Shown here: in pieces, positions 30,281 to 41,721 of the stretch | How the letters are laid out: each line of letters begins with the position of its first letter | How positions within the stretch are numbered: the first letter of the stretch is position 1 | NCBI GenBank assembly: GCA_018350325.1 | Contig: JAEVLN010000006.1 | Span: 1,874,693 to 1,938,692, forward strand | DNA length: 64,000 nt | Direction: 5' to 3' | Source: Globodera rostochiensis | Taxonomy: Eukaryota > Nematoda > Chromadorea > Rhabditida > Heteroderidae | Notes under the pieces: generated by a model | What the model was told of the DNA's origin: nothing | The model's database searches: none | Seen by the model: the letters and a program-made list of their open reading frames with translations, nothing else | Program-made: the position numbers and the translations under genes

Positions 30281-30490
30281 GGCGGGGAATGGAGAGGGGA
30301 AGCACAAAGGGAAGGAGCAAAAGGAGAAGCAGATGGGGAAGACGAGAGACGAGAAGCAGAAGAGGAAGGAGGAGGGAGATGAGAACCCGATGAGAAATGA
30401 GTAGAAGGGGGATGAGAAGCAGAAGAGGAACGTGAAGAAAGGAGAGAAGCAGAAGCTGGGCGCGTCCATTGAACTGATCTGGAGTCAACA
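30281..30490 (+). repeat. Second polypurine tract
   Basis: A/G-rich with GATGAGAAGCAGAAGAGGAA also found near 29395-29425. Probably a duplicate of the tract at 29246. Confidence 0.5.
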
Positions 30491-31075
30491 TTTACTTTTG
30501 TTGGACAAAATTTGGGTTCTCAAATTTCAAAATTAAGACATGGACTGGACAAAACAACTATTAAAATTTCCACTTTTCTCTAATTTGTTTAAAAGATCTT
30601 TAAAACTACAAAAAAAAACCGCCGATTTCCTGTGAAATTTTCATCGGAACCCAGAATTCACAACGGTTTGAAAATCCAGTTACATCTTTTTTGTATTAAA
30701 TAATAATGCTTTCAAAATTGTATACATTTTGTATTATAATCTTTATTTTGTCGTCCAATTTATGATTTTTGACGATTTGTTACGTTTGTGATCAATTGTC
30801 ACTAATGCAAATTGATTTATAATAACAGAAAAGGAAAAGTGAAATTATCAAAATGTATTATTGTGCCCCATTTTGGTGTCAAAATGCAAAAATTTATAAA
30901 ATGTAAAAAGCAAAATTTAGAAAAAATTTAAAAAAATGAAATTGATAAACAGACAATTAATTTAGCTAAAATAATGAATGATGCAGAATTTGTTCTCTAA
31001 AATCCCGAAAATGGTTTTTTAAAAATGCCAAAAAACTTTTGTGCCAAACTCTTCGATCGATTCTCTCTCTCCTGC
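30491..31075. other. Intergenic 3' of the annexin gene
   Basis: AT-rich; no feature seen beyond the annexin 3' flank. Confidence 0.5.
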
Positions 31076-34000
31076 TCAGTGGTTGCCCCTGACCAGTGCC
31101 AGCAGTCCGTCTCTGTACGCCCCGCTGGTATCCCCTTGGATGGCATCTTCCAGCGGTTTTTGGTGCAGTACATGGTACGCATACTAAAAGTGCCAACAAT
31201 TTTCAATTTACCATAATTCTATCAGAAAAAAGAACATTGCTGGATCGACTTGGGAGCAGGGTTGCAACGGATTGGGAAAAAAGTCGGATACGGATTTCGG
31301 ATCGGATTGTCCTTGAGAAAAAAGTCGGATACGGATTTCGGATCGGATAGCCCAAAATTTGCCGGATCGGATTTCGGATATCGGATTTGAAAAAACACCG
31401 GATTTCGGACCGAACCCTGCACGCAACATAGGACTTGAGGAAAGAATAACCAATAGGCCATCAATTCATTTGGGAGCATTCACCTACAAAAAGCACATCT
31501 AAACCAAAATTCAAACAGTTAATCAATATAATTATTAAAAAATTATCCGGATTTCGGATCGGATTTGCCAAAATTTGTCGGATCGGATTTCGGATATCGG
31601 ATTGGTGCCCAAAATTTGTCGGTTCGGATTTTGGATATCAGATTGAAAAAAACACCGGATTTCGGGTAACGGATTTCGGATGATCCGTTGCAACCCTGCT
31701 TGGGAGGGGGGGGGGGGTCACGAGATTCTCGAACCGAGTCTGGAAAGTGGTCGAATAAGCGCGATTTTTTCAATCCTAAAGAGCCGGTTTAGCGCCCGGT
31801 TCGAGACCACAAAGCTCGTCGAGATTTCTCGAATCAGAAATTTATTTAAAATTCACCTTGATCTCGGCCAAGTCAATTTCCGATCGGGATACCACCAGAC
31901 GGATCAGATCACTGTCCCGTGTGCCAAGGCCTAAACATATTCATTTCCTGGAGTGGTATCAATTTTAATAAAATAATTCAAAGTTAGAACAAATCCTTAT
32001 CATTGTGGCCCGGATTTATAAAGCCGAGACATTAACCGAAAAAAAAATGGTACTTTTAGTGTACTAATTTGTTTAATGATTAGAAATTGTCTTCTTTTAA
32101 TGTTAAATCAAATATGGATTATTCTCAAAAACTTTTAAAAATCAATTTGTTTGGTTTTGATAGAATTTCTGATTGCTTACCCTTCATGGATTTGTGCAAC
32201 AAATTTGCAAAGTAGACGGAGCTGTTGCGCACACATTGTGCCAATGCCAAAAAGCTGAAAAATGGGTGGATTAGATAGAGCCCGGACCGATCGAGATCGC
32301 GTCGAAAGTTTTTGACAAACTTTATCGAAATCTTGACCCGTCCTCAATAAAGAATGGGCAAACCAATTTTCGGGATCGTGATCTCGGCTAACCCCGGTCC
32401 TAATCGCGATAATCCCCCACAAAAGTTGGCGGGTATCCCAATCGAGAACGATCAATCCCGAAGTTCAAGTGTGGATGAATATAAAACACTGTTTTTTGAT
32501 CAGAAACTTAAAATAAAAATAAAAATAAGGTAAAGCATTAGAACATAAAGCTCGTTAACATTCTTTCGTTACTATAAAATTGCCAACTCCTCAATAAATT
32601 TAATTTTTTAAAAAAATTGAGCATCTGACCCTGCTTCGTTGTCGCCGCTGAACTCGTGCTCAATGGCCTGTTCAATGTCGTGGTGACTGAGGTGTTTGTA
32701 ATGGTCGAATGTAATACGGAGCTGAACCAAATAATCGGGTTTTTGTCAAATCTCTTTCGAAAATTTGCTTGAAAACTCAAATTTTTGAAAATGGTGCAAA
32801 ATTCAAGGCCAAAATGCAAAAATTTTCGGCATTTGCTCTTACCTGGGCGAAGTTCCTGTTGGCCAACACCTGGTTGAAGGCGGCGGCGTTGACGCCCCTC
32901 TTGGCCTCACCCTCCCTGTACAGCTTGACAGCCTCCTACAGGGCAAAAATATTTATGAATTATAAATTTAATAAAAAGTGGGTTTAGCTAACATACCTAT
33001 CAATAAATAACTATGCCCAAATAGAGACAATACAATTGTTTTTATTAATCAATTGCTAACTATTTAATTTTTTTGTAATATTCCGCCAACTCCTAATTAA
33101 AATCGCCCAATTAGTAACATCATGGATAACGAACTCTTAATTAGTGTTGATTAACGCTAATTAGCATACCTATTCGCTTGATTAGCGGTAATCAATGTGT
33201 TAATTAGGTAATTAGCTATTTGATATGTTACCTCATGAGCAAGCGCCAAATCGGTTTCTCGTTGCTCGTCTCGAGAGCCGTTGAGCAGCGAGACCAATAA
33301 GTTCTGGAAGGGGCCTTTGGTGTGGGCTTTGATGTCCTGCTCCAGCGGACGCTTTTTGTACAGGCGCTCATACTCATGCTTCAGCTCAGCAATTTGTCGA
33401 TTGCTGCGCGTGCTCAGAATTTCGATCAACAACGGACTGAAAAAAGCAGCAAAAACGCTTTTTAGTCCGATTCAAATGCCCATTTTCCCGCAATTCGCAA
33501 AATATCAGACCAGAAGGATGTATACCAAAAAATGTCGGGAATTCGGAACCTGCCGGGAAGCCAGCATTCCGGCCCAAAAATGTCCGGAATTCGGAAAATT
33601 TTAAATTTTAAAAATTTATAACAAATAATAATTACAAAAACTATCAAAAGGTTCAAATTTTAAGTGTCTAAAAAGGTAATTTGTCTAGAAACTGATCCAA
33701 AAACAACAAAAAATCAGTCATTTTTGTGTAATTCTGAATTTTTTTTTGCACTAAAAAGCCCCTCTGATATTCGTGACCCAAAAATGTCCGGGAATCCGTA
33801 AGCCGGAATTCGGTTACATCATTGATTCAGACCCGATTTCAAATCCGTACCCTTTTTGTGCCGAAAACTCACTCATTGGTGCGCATGCCGGACATCGCTT
33901 CATGCATTTGGTTTGCATCATAAACTGCCGGTGTTTGCATCAAAGCAATTCTTAAAATTGTGGTGGAAATTGAGTGATTAATAAATTTAAAGATTTTTTT

Positions 34001-34635
34001 TTACATTTTGATATTTTTATTTTAATGCATTTAATATGATTAAATATTACAGGTTGCAAAACCCCGTGCCCCAAGCTTCTTACATCATTTCCTCAAAGTG
34101 ACTTTTGAATGCCTTTTCCAGCGCCACCACCAGATCAGTCCCGAACTCTTTCTTGAACTCGCTGGCCAATTGTTGTCGCTTAAGCAAAAAAGTGTTTTTT
34201 TAAATAATTCGGTGCGCTAAAAATTGTACAAAATATCGGATTTTATGTTGCAAAATTTCACATTATCAAAAAAAAAATGATTAATCAATTTTTTTGTTAA
34301 ATTTTATTGAAAACCAGCGGTTGCACCGGTTACATGGAACCCAAAGGGCGGAAACCCGGGTTTTCTTTCGACCAAATTGCCCACCTGCTGATTGTCGATG
34401 GAGCAGATGGCTTGTGCAACTTCGCTCTACAAATTCATCAAATTTATAAAAAAAATTAAATTGCACAATATTTTTTAATTGTTGCCTCATTCTTTTTCTC
34501 CATGGCGGCATGCAAATGTTGCGCGATGTGCCGAGCGTTGAAGCCGGCGTTATGCCTTATTGTGGGCCCATGGTTGTTGGCCAAACATTTGGCGATCAGA
34601 GCGAAGAGCAGAAAGGTGAGAACTTTCAGTGCCAT
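31076..34635 (-). CDS. Secreted annexin
   Basis: Ten exons on the minus strand: 34635-34486, 34426-34385, 34178-34084, 33950-33873, 33436-33232, 32935-32843, 32721-32630, 32254-32181, 31930-31857 and 31183-31076. They total 1,011 nt and 336 residues, and all phases agree. Residues 1-19 are a signal peptide (MALKVLTFLLFALIAKCLA). The rest matches annexin repeats: R-Q-Q-L-A-S-E-F-K-K-E-F-G-T-D-L, then I-E-I-L-S-T-R-S-N and K-G-P-F-Q-N-L-L-V-S-L, then S-G-D-N-E-A-G, then M-K-G-L-G-T-R-D-S-D-L-I-R-L-V-V-S-R and Q-G-D-T-S-G-A-Y-R. Only the last repeat keeps a good K-G-x-G-T calcium loop, and repeats 1 to 3 are degenerate there. The exon 1 donor is GC (GAG/GCAACA). Annexins bind acidic phospholipids; a secreted annexin is a known cyst-nematode effector class. 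Intron 9 carries a hAT-like MITE. Confidence 0.92.
31257..31698. mobile_element. 442-bp hAT-like MITE with 8-bp target duplication
   Basis: CAGGGTTGCAACGGAT is inverted at the other end, with CTTGGGAG duplicated at 31249-31256 and 31699-31706. The interior is made of CGGATTTCGGATCGGAT repeats that extend the terminal motif. It lies in the last intron of the annexin gene. Confidence 0.9.
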
Positions 34636-35545
34636 ATTTTGTTGGTAAAAATTTAAGGGGATGAATGGATTTGTTGCTGAATATGATTTGGATTTAGCAA
34701 AATTTTCGCTATTAAATACGCAATTTTTTTGGCATGGCAAATGCCCTTCGGGCAAATAAATAAACAAAATGCCAGAATCGACGTGGCGATGTGACCCGTC
34801 CGTTGGCATCAACATATCCGGAGCTTAATCTTTTACATTTTTGTGGGGCTGAAATTTGCCAAAATTTTGGCAAAATGATATCATTCATTCTCCACAATTG
34901 CCAAGATGGCACATTCACGTGAACCGTGAAGCTCTCTCTAAAAGGTGGCAAACAAATTTGTGAATATTTTTATTTCGTTGATTTTTTTTTTGACTCAATC
35001 CTTCAATGGAATGTTTTTAAAATTATAATTAATAGTTTGTACGATTTATTTAGAGCAACAAGCAAGCTTGGTCTGTAAGTACATTTTAGCTTTTAAATTA
35101 CAGAAAGTTATATTTTGGCATTTCCAAAAATCCCCTTGCAATAAAACCCGAAAAAACAAACCCTAAATATTGACTTTACCAATTATCAAAATGCACGCCC
35201 AGCAAACGACTTTATTTTAAAAAAATCACTTAAAAATCTCGTCTTTTTTACATCGCAATTGCCTGTTTCTGGACATAAAATTTAAAAAAATCAGAATTTT
35301 AAAATCGTCACTGAATGGAGTGAATTTATTTATTTTTAGTTTTAAGGATAAAAAAAATTCTGAAATTTAGACCCCATCATTTTGAAACTTTTTATATTAT
35401 CTTTTGGTGGGTTTAAGGCCATAAAATTAATGCCTCTATAATCTCATATTCATCCCTTTATCAAAATGTTGGAAGTTTTAGTTGTTCATTTCAAATTCAG
35501 GCCATCGTTGATTGATATTCTGAACAAGAAAAACACTCTTTTTGG
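34636..35545. other. Annexin 5' flank and intergenic DNA
   Basis: No gene supported. The first 150 bases upstream of the annexin ATG are AT-rich without an obvious motif; one GTTGGCATCAAC palindrome lies near 34803-34814. Confidence 0.45.
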
Positions 35546-35896
35546 ATGATCTGTCGCGATTTGGCGCATCTGGCCAATCATCAAAGGCCCGCCAGCGAAG
35601 AATATGGTGGCGGTGGTAGTGGGGGTTCTTCACCACCGTTAATTGCCTGCCCTCCGGGGGCAGACTTGCGGCAGATCATCATCATCAACATCATTTGCCC
35701 TTGGGGGGACGACAGGGCGCCGGTTGGCCATAAATTTGTTTTGGCCACAAAAAGTGCGCCGCCCCCGCGAGGCATAAAGATGCCGCCCCCCCCCTCGCCC
35801 CTTTCAACACATTTGCAACATTCGCCGTCAACACATTTTACGGGGCCCGATGGGGAGGGCCTACAAATTCTTGAACAATCTCTGGCCAACAAATAA
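35546..35896 (+). CDS. GC-rich open frame, 116 codons, doubtful
   Basis: Gly/Ser-rich, then His/Pro-rich coding-like composition in unusually GC-rich DNA (about 35585-35890), just upstream of the homeobox gene. It has no recognised domain, and the minus strand is open over the same interval. It could be a 5' exon region of the homeobox gene, its CpG-rich promoter, or not coding. Confidence 0.25.
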   Translation: MICRDLAHLANHQRPASEEYGGGGSGGSSPPLIACPPGADLRQIIIINIICPWGDDRAPVGHKFVLATKSAPPPRGIKMPPPPSPLSTHLQHSPSTHFTGPDGEGLQILEQSLANK

Positions 35897-35942
35897 TTTT
35901 TCGGAGTGAAAAGCGGCGCCACCGTAATTCGTCCAAAAGAAA

Positions 35943-38590
35943 ATGATTCGAGAAGAAAGGGTAAGTGCACATTTTTAAAAATTCCATTGAATTTTATTTT
36001 AAAAATGCTATTGATAAAATACCGTATTTTCCTCTAATAGAGTCCCCGAGGGCTATTAGAGCAAGTACAGTAGGTTCTAGTAACAATTTTTTCGGCATGC
36101 ATAAATAAGTGGCACAAAAATGGGTATCGATCGGTTCGGATCTCGAGTGGTTTACGGTGGCCCTATTGGCACCGCCGAACCCTCCCAACTAGTGTTCGGC
36201 AAATGGCATTTTCCGGTAACGGTAACGGTAAAACCGGTAATTACCGTTACCGGTTTTTTACCGTTCGTGGCCCAAACCGACCGGTAACGGTAAATCGGTA
36301 AATTTACCGGTTTTTACCGTTACCGGTTTTTACCGACCAAAAAATGCCGGTAAATCTCGGTAAATCGGTAAATTTTCAAAAATTGAAATTAAAGTCCTTT
36401 CTAGTTTTACAAACTCACAACAAATCTTTCCCGATAACTTGCACAAATTTGTTATGAACCAGTTCTCGATTTTTCTTCTGCACATTCCGATGACAATTTT
36501 AGGGGTTGCATTTTTTCGGTTTTCTTAATCAATTTTTTCCAAAAAAATAAGTTGGATTTTGGAGGTTGTTTTTTGGGTATTATTCAGGGCTTCCATCGGG
36601 TAAAAACAATTCCCAATTACAAACGTCTTGATTTCCAAGTACATAACAGGCAACGAATTTCAAGTACACTCAAAATTTACATTTTATCAAAATAAAAACG
36701 TTTTATTTTCTTTATATCTTTTTTTTGCGCGTGATTTTTCAAAAATTTTTGGGAAAGATGGGGGCGGGGAGGGTCGGCGAGAAAATTTTTGGAATTTTGA
36801 CTCCCAATTTGTAAAAAAAATTGCCCAATTCGCTTCGAAATTTTCTCATTTTGAATATTGCATCAAAATATTATGAAAATCTTCATAAAATCCGAAAAAT
36901 AAGGACGGAGGCCTAAATAATGACAAACATTTTTTGTGGTCTACCCCGAGACAGTGTCCTAGCCCATTTTTTTCAAGAGTTTTTTCTGCAATTTCTAAAT
37001 GTATCTCTCCTGAACCAGGGGGGGGGGGATTTTTCGAATTTTTAAGATTTTTTTTAAAAAATGGGCAAAAAATTGCGATTTTGGACTATGTTTGAGTCAG
37101 ACTTGACCCAAAATTTCTTTGAATTGAATGCAAATTCAAAATAAGTATCAATAGTAGTTTAAAATTTTTTACCGGAAAACCGGTAATTTACCGCGGTAAA
37201 TGACTTGGACCGGTAACGGTAAATCGGTAAATTTACCGATTTTTACCGTTACCGGTTTTTACCGGTTGGGACGAAATGCGACCGGTAACGGTAAACCGGT
37301 AAATTTACCGTGAATTTTTACCGATTTTTACCGGTTTTTACCGCGGTAAATTTTACCGTGCCGAACACTACTCCCAACCCCAAAGCTAAATTGACCGGGC
37401 CTTTAAAATTTGAAATTTTTACATGTGAAAAGAAGGAAAATCATTTTAATTTAAACAATAAAGTTCATTTAAAAATACTAAAAAAAAATAAAAATTTTGA
37501 TTTTTTAAGAAATTCTTTGTCGAAGCCTTGTTGGAAACGGATAAAAAGTTGCCAAGCCCAACAAATATTCTGCAACAACAGCAACAACAACAACTTCAAA
37601 TTCAGAATCGGCAAAATCTGTCGTCGTATTTCTATTTGATTGAACAATTTCTTCGGATGTCCGCAAACAAAAGGTAAATTATTTTAAATTTAACAAATAT
37701 AATTAATTTTGATCATTTTTAATGTTAAATTGGTATTTTAACCTAGACATTAATTAAAATAAATAGTTTATATATATTTCAAAAAATTAAATCGTAACCG
37801 GATTCTTAATTTAACAAAAAAAGCAAAAAAAAATTCCAATTTCATTTTACTTTTTGCATATTGAAAACAACAATTTTTCAGCATCAGATTTCATCCTGTC
37901 CCACAAATTTGCCATTATCGCGTGCCAATTTTTATGCACTGTTACAGTACATCATATCCCACCAACCTGTTACAGTACCCGGTTGTCAATGCTGAAAGCG
38001 CCGGTGCCGAACAAAATACGGTGGCCGAGCTGAAAAGGGCGCGGAAAAAACGACGGCACGTTTTTTGTTTTGTTTTTTTAAATTGTTAATTGAATTAAAA
38101 GAAATTTTCTTTTTATTTTTATGCGAAAAATTTGTAATAAATTTTAATTCCAACTTTTGTAGGCACGCGTTTTCAGCGGAACAAACGCATTTTTTGGAGA
38201 GCCAATTTCAGGCACAACGGTCAGAATATGTTATTAAAATAATTTTAAAGTTTTTAATATAAATAAATTAAATTAAATTTGGATAAAAATAATGTAATTT
38301 TGAAATATTTTTAATTTGTAATTCAAAAAAAATTGCAATTAAATCTCCAACATTTAATTGTTGACCAGTATGAAAAAAGAATACACTTTTATAAATTTTT
38401 TTTCATAAAACATTTTTCAGTTATATTTCGATCGAACAACGTGCCACAATTTCCAAGCAATTGGCACTTTCTCAACAGCAGGCGCTGGCGCCATTGTTTA
38501 AAAAATTTTAATTTTTCTTATATTTTTCAGGTTAAAATTTGGTTCCAAAACCGGCGCTACAAACAGGCAAAATTCATTGATTTAAACTAA
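35943..38590 (+). CDS. NK-2-class homeobox transcription factor
   Basis: Exons 35943-35960 (tentative), 37510-37673, 37882-38055, 38163-38219, 38421-38481 and 38531-38590, giving 177 residues in consistent phase. The homeodomain is R-K-K-R-R-H-A-F-S-A-E-Q, F-L-E-S-Q-F-Q-A-Q-R-Y-I-S, L-A-L-S-Q-Q-Q-V-K-I-W-F-Q-N-R-R-Y-K-Q-A-K. Tyr in the RRYK segment (position 54) is diagnostic of the NK-2 class. Upstream are F-F-V-E-A-L-L and a poly-Gln stretch. The protein ends 7 residues after the homeodomain, so no C-terminal NK2-specific domain is present. Two introns use GC donors: CGACG/GCACG before 38163 and CAG/GCGCTGG after 38481. It binds DNA in the nucleus and resembles the ceh-22/24/27/28 group; which one is not resolved. 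The 18-nt first exon is the weakest part. Intron 1 holds a 1.2-kb hAT-like element. Confidence 0.85.
36190..37370. mobile_element. 1.2-kb hAT-like element with 8-bp target duplication
   Basis: TAGTGTTCGGC at the left is inverted at the right (GCCGAACACTA), with CTCCCAAC at 36182-36189 and 37371-37378. Subterminal DNA is a dense set of ACCGGTAA/TTACCGGT palindromes. The centre contains an inverted SINE-tail fragment (about 36740-36800). No transposase frame, so non-autonomous. Confidence 0.9.
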
Positions 38591-39124
38591 AATTATGCAT
38601 TTTTCATTTATTTTTTAAGAAAATGCTACATAAGGAGCTGAATGGAATGAATGTAAATGATGTCAGAAACTTTGATTGAAATTGAAATTTTCTATTCCAT
38701 AATTATTTAACATAAAAAATCCGTTTTTTTTTAAATTAAAATAATATATGACAACAATTGCAAAATAACCATATCGGCATAAAACGGTTGGCCAAATGTC
38801 CAAAATTGTTATTCAGTTGTCAGATGGGAACAAAATGTCTAAAAGTTGTCCAATGACCTTATTGGCATTGCAAAATATTCCAAAATTGTTATTCAATTGT
38901 CAGATGGTGACAAAATGCAAAAAAAAACTGTTGTTTAATTGTGAATTACTATTAGGCATAAAATAGTTGCACTCCAAAATTTGTTATAAATTGTCAGATG
39001 ATGACAAACTGTCAAAAAAGTGTTGTGTTTACTTGTCAAATGACAACCATTTGGGGATAAATGTGTGACAAAATGTTCAATTGTCCAATGACAAAATGTC
39101 ATTCAGTCACTTTCGTCAACAATG
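38591..39124. repeat. Convergent intergenic region with TTGTCAGATG repeats
   Basis: Imperfect units of CCAAAATTGTTATTCAGTTG and GTCAGATGGTGACAAAATG repeat about four times between 38800 and 39105. It lies between the 3' ends of the homeobox and DZIP1-like genes. Confidence 0.5.
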
Positions 39125-41137
39125 TCATCGCCATGCGTATAAGCTGCTTTCACTGCTCATCTTTTGATGCCGATTTTCGTCCAAAATTTCTTCGCCGATG
39201 GAGGAAGACATTTCGTTGTTAATATAGTCGGGGTTTGTACTTTGTTTGGTCAGCCCAAATTTTTTGGAATAGCGCTTTTTTGGTCCTCTGAAAAATGACA
39301 AATTTCAATTTTTTAAGAAAATTTTATTAAGAATAATTTATATTTAATAAAAAAATTTAATATGCATTTTATTGTCCTAAATTTTTTCTTAATTGATATT
39401 TTATTATAATTTAAATACTACTAATAACATTGGTTGGGGTTCTATCCCCGAAGAATTTAATTTTAGAGTTTTTGGTGGAAACCCCCCGAACTCCCGACAC
39501 CGAACCCCCCACCCCCCCCCCAATATTCCCCCTCCCCCAAAATCAAACCTAATTTAAATAATTTCTAATTTATGCCAACCTTCATAGTTTTTTTTACAAT
39601 TATGTTAATTAATTAAAACGCTTTTTTCCACATTTTATATTGCCCAAAAACTTGCTCTTGCTGCGAATTGCCCCGGCGGATGAGTTTTTTGGCCGTATTG
39701 GCGCCACCTGCCGACTCGCCCGCGTCATCCGCCCGCGTGCCCTTGGGCGACGTTGTGCCGGCCAAACGTCGCCGTAAGGAGCTGCTCTTGGCCGCATTTT
39801 CGAGTTGGCCGGCGTTGTGCTTGCGTAAAATGTGGTCGGCCAAAAAGTTGGCATGCAAAAACACTTTGGAGCATTCGTTGCACTGAAAAAATTTTTGTTT
39901 TTGCATTTTTAATAAAATTCTTAATTTTTCATAAGTTTTTTAGTTTAAAATTCCAGAAATAATTTAATTACATAAAATGTTAGCGTATTTTATAAATATT
40001 TAATTGGAATTTTCGCACTTATTTCATCACAACCAAAACATTTTTCTGGAATTAGAGAGCTCGTATTTATTGAAACTTATCTATTTTTTTTTTAAAGTTT
40101 GCCGATCACTATCAATTTTGGTGATCAATTTTCCTCTTCGATCAGTCAGTCCCTTGTGTTCCCAAGTGTTGGGAAAAGTCCAAAAGTATTAAAGTCAAAA
40201 ATAGAAAGAAATCAACCAAATTTTAAACATTTTGTAAAATAAAACCAAATACTTTTTTAAAATTTTTCTAATTCTAAATTTAAATTTAAGGCGTTTATCC
40301 CACACGGAACAACTCGTGCCCCCACTGAGCGCTCGTGGCATTCTTGTCCATGTTCTTTTTTCCCTCAATGTCTACGTGCCGTTTCCGCTCTTCGCCACCT
40401 CTCTAAAAATTGAAACATATTTACTAAATTCATGACTCTTGGGCCATCATTTTACCTCAAAAAATGCTTCGCGCAGCGTTCGATTCTCCTTCCGGTAACG
40501 GCTGGCACGCTTCTCCGCTTTTTCAAGCCGTTCAACCATATTCTGTTGGGTCTTCAGCAAGTAGTCAATTTGCAACTGGGCCAACCGGAACAGTTTCAGC
40601 AGATGAACACCGCTGCAACCGGCGACAGCAGGCGCTTTCTCTTTATCGTCAGGTAGCTTGAAAAAATTTGCAAAAAAATAACATATTCGTTTCAAATTTT
40701 TAAAATTTTATTAAAATATTTGATACAATTTGTTCAATTTGTGCCAAAACCACGGAAGGCAATGCGCGTTGCAATGTGTCGAAAGTGCCAACACCGTTCT
40801 CTAGCAGTTTGATGCTGATTTCGTCTACAAATGAAACAAATTTTTGTAATTTCCGCACATAATAAAACTGAAAATTTGGTACAAAAATGCCTAAAAATTG
40901 CGTTTTTAATTTTGGGGACTTTTGTCTCACAATTTTTGTACATTGAAGCGCAAATTTTGGCATTTAAGCGCGAAATATTTCAAACAATTTGATTGAAGCG
41001 CAAAAATTTAGACAATTTGAACCCAATTTCAGAAAATTACCAATCAGTTGCCAGTCTGGAATGAACGGCTCCATGTCCAAGTCGTCGTTGACGACGTCGT
41101 CATCATGACGACCAAAATGCACACGTTCACCATGCAT
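39125..41137 (-). CDS. DZIP1-like zinc-finger coiled-coil protein
   Basis: Six minus-strand exons: 41137-41041, 40824-40727, 40656-40456, 40402-40304, 39882-39632 and 39287-39125 (909 nt, 302 residues). The N-terminus has P-F-I-P-D-W-Q-L-I. A segment I-K-L-L-E-N-G-V-G-T-F-D-T-L and C-S-G-V-H-L-L-K-L-F-R-L-A-Q-L-Q-I-D-Y-L-L follows, the Dzip-like N-terminal region, then a coiled coil. A C2H2 finger, C-N-E-C-S-K-V-F-L-H-A-N-F-L-A-D-H-I-L-R-K-H, sits at the expected place. DZIP1 proteins work at the ciliary base and transition zone (family knowledge). This one is much shorter than vertebrate DZIP1. Exons 1-5 are well supported; the last junction (donor AT/GTGGAA at 39632) is the least certain, and the frame could instead end at 39613. 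Confidence 0.75.
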
Positions 41138-41721
41138 TTTGGATATTGTGCACTAAAATTTCCTCTAAATTTTACGAAAGTTGCACCCAATTTTAGAAAG
41201 TTTTAATATATTTTAAATTAAATTTTTGACAAAAATTTATTCAAATTTTGACAAATAAAATAAAATTGTGAAAGTGCAACGTAAATATTTCTTGGCAGAA
41301 AGCATAAAAGGTTCCCAATTGATTCAGAGACATTTATTTGCATTTTCTCCCCTTCAACAATTCGCGTGCGTTGCCATGGAAACGGACAGAATTTGTGGCA
41401 AATATTGGCCACCTATTTTTGGTGCAAATTGTGTCAATTCCATGTAAATGTTACGGTAATTCTATCGATTTTTAGCAGAAAATTACGAGAAATTTTTTGG
41501 AAAGAATCAGTGGCAATAGTGCAAAAATCCGGCAAATTAATTGCTTATGAGTTCAATTTTTGCCACTATTTTGACATTTTTTTCTCAACTACATATTCAG
41601 TTAATTATTCAAAAATTTTCTGTAATCGATGCAAAAAAACAAATTTTCTGCACCCGGAAACTAGTTAAGTAGATGAAAATTAATTATCTGAGTTTTTTTC
41701 GTAAATGACGCGTATTTGAAC
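41138..41721. other. Intergenic upstream of the DZIP1-like gene
   Basis: AT-rich; no gene or repeat recognised. Confidence 0.5.
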
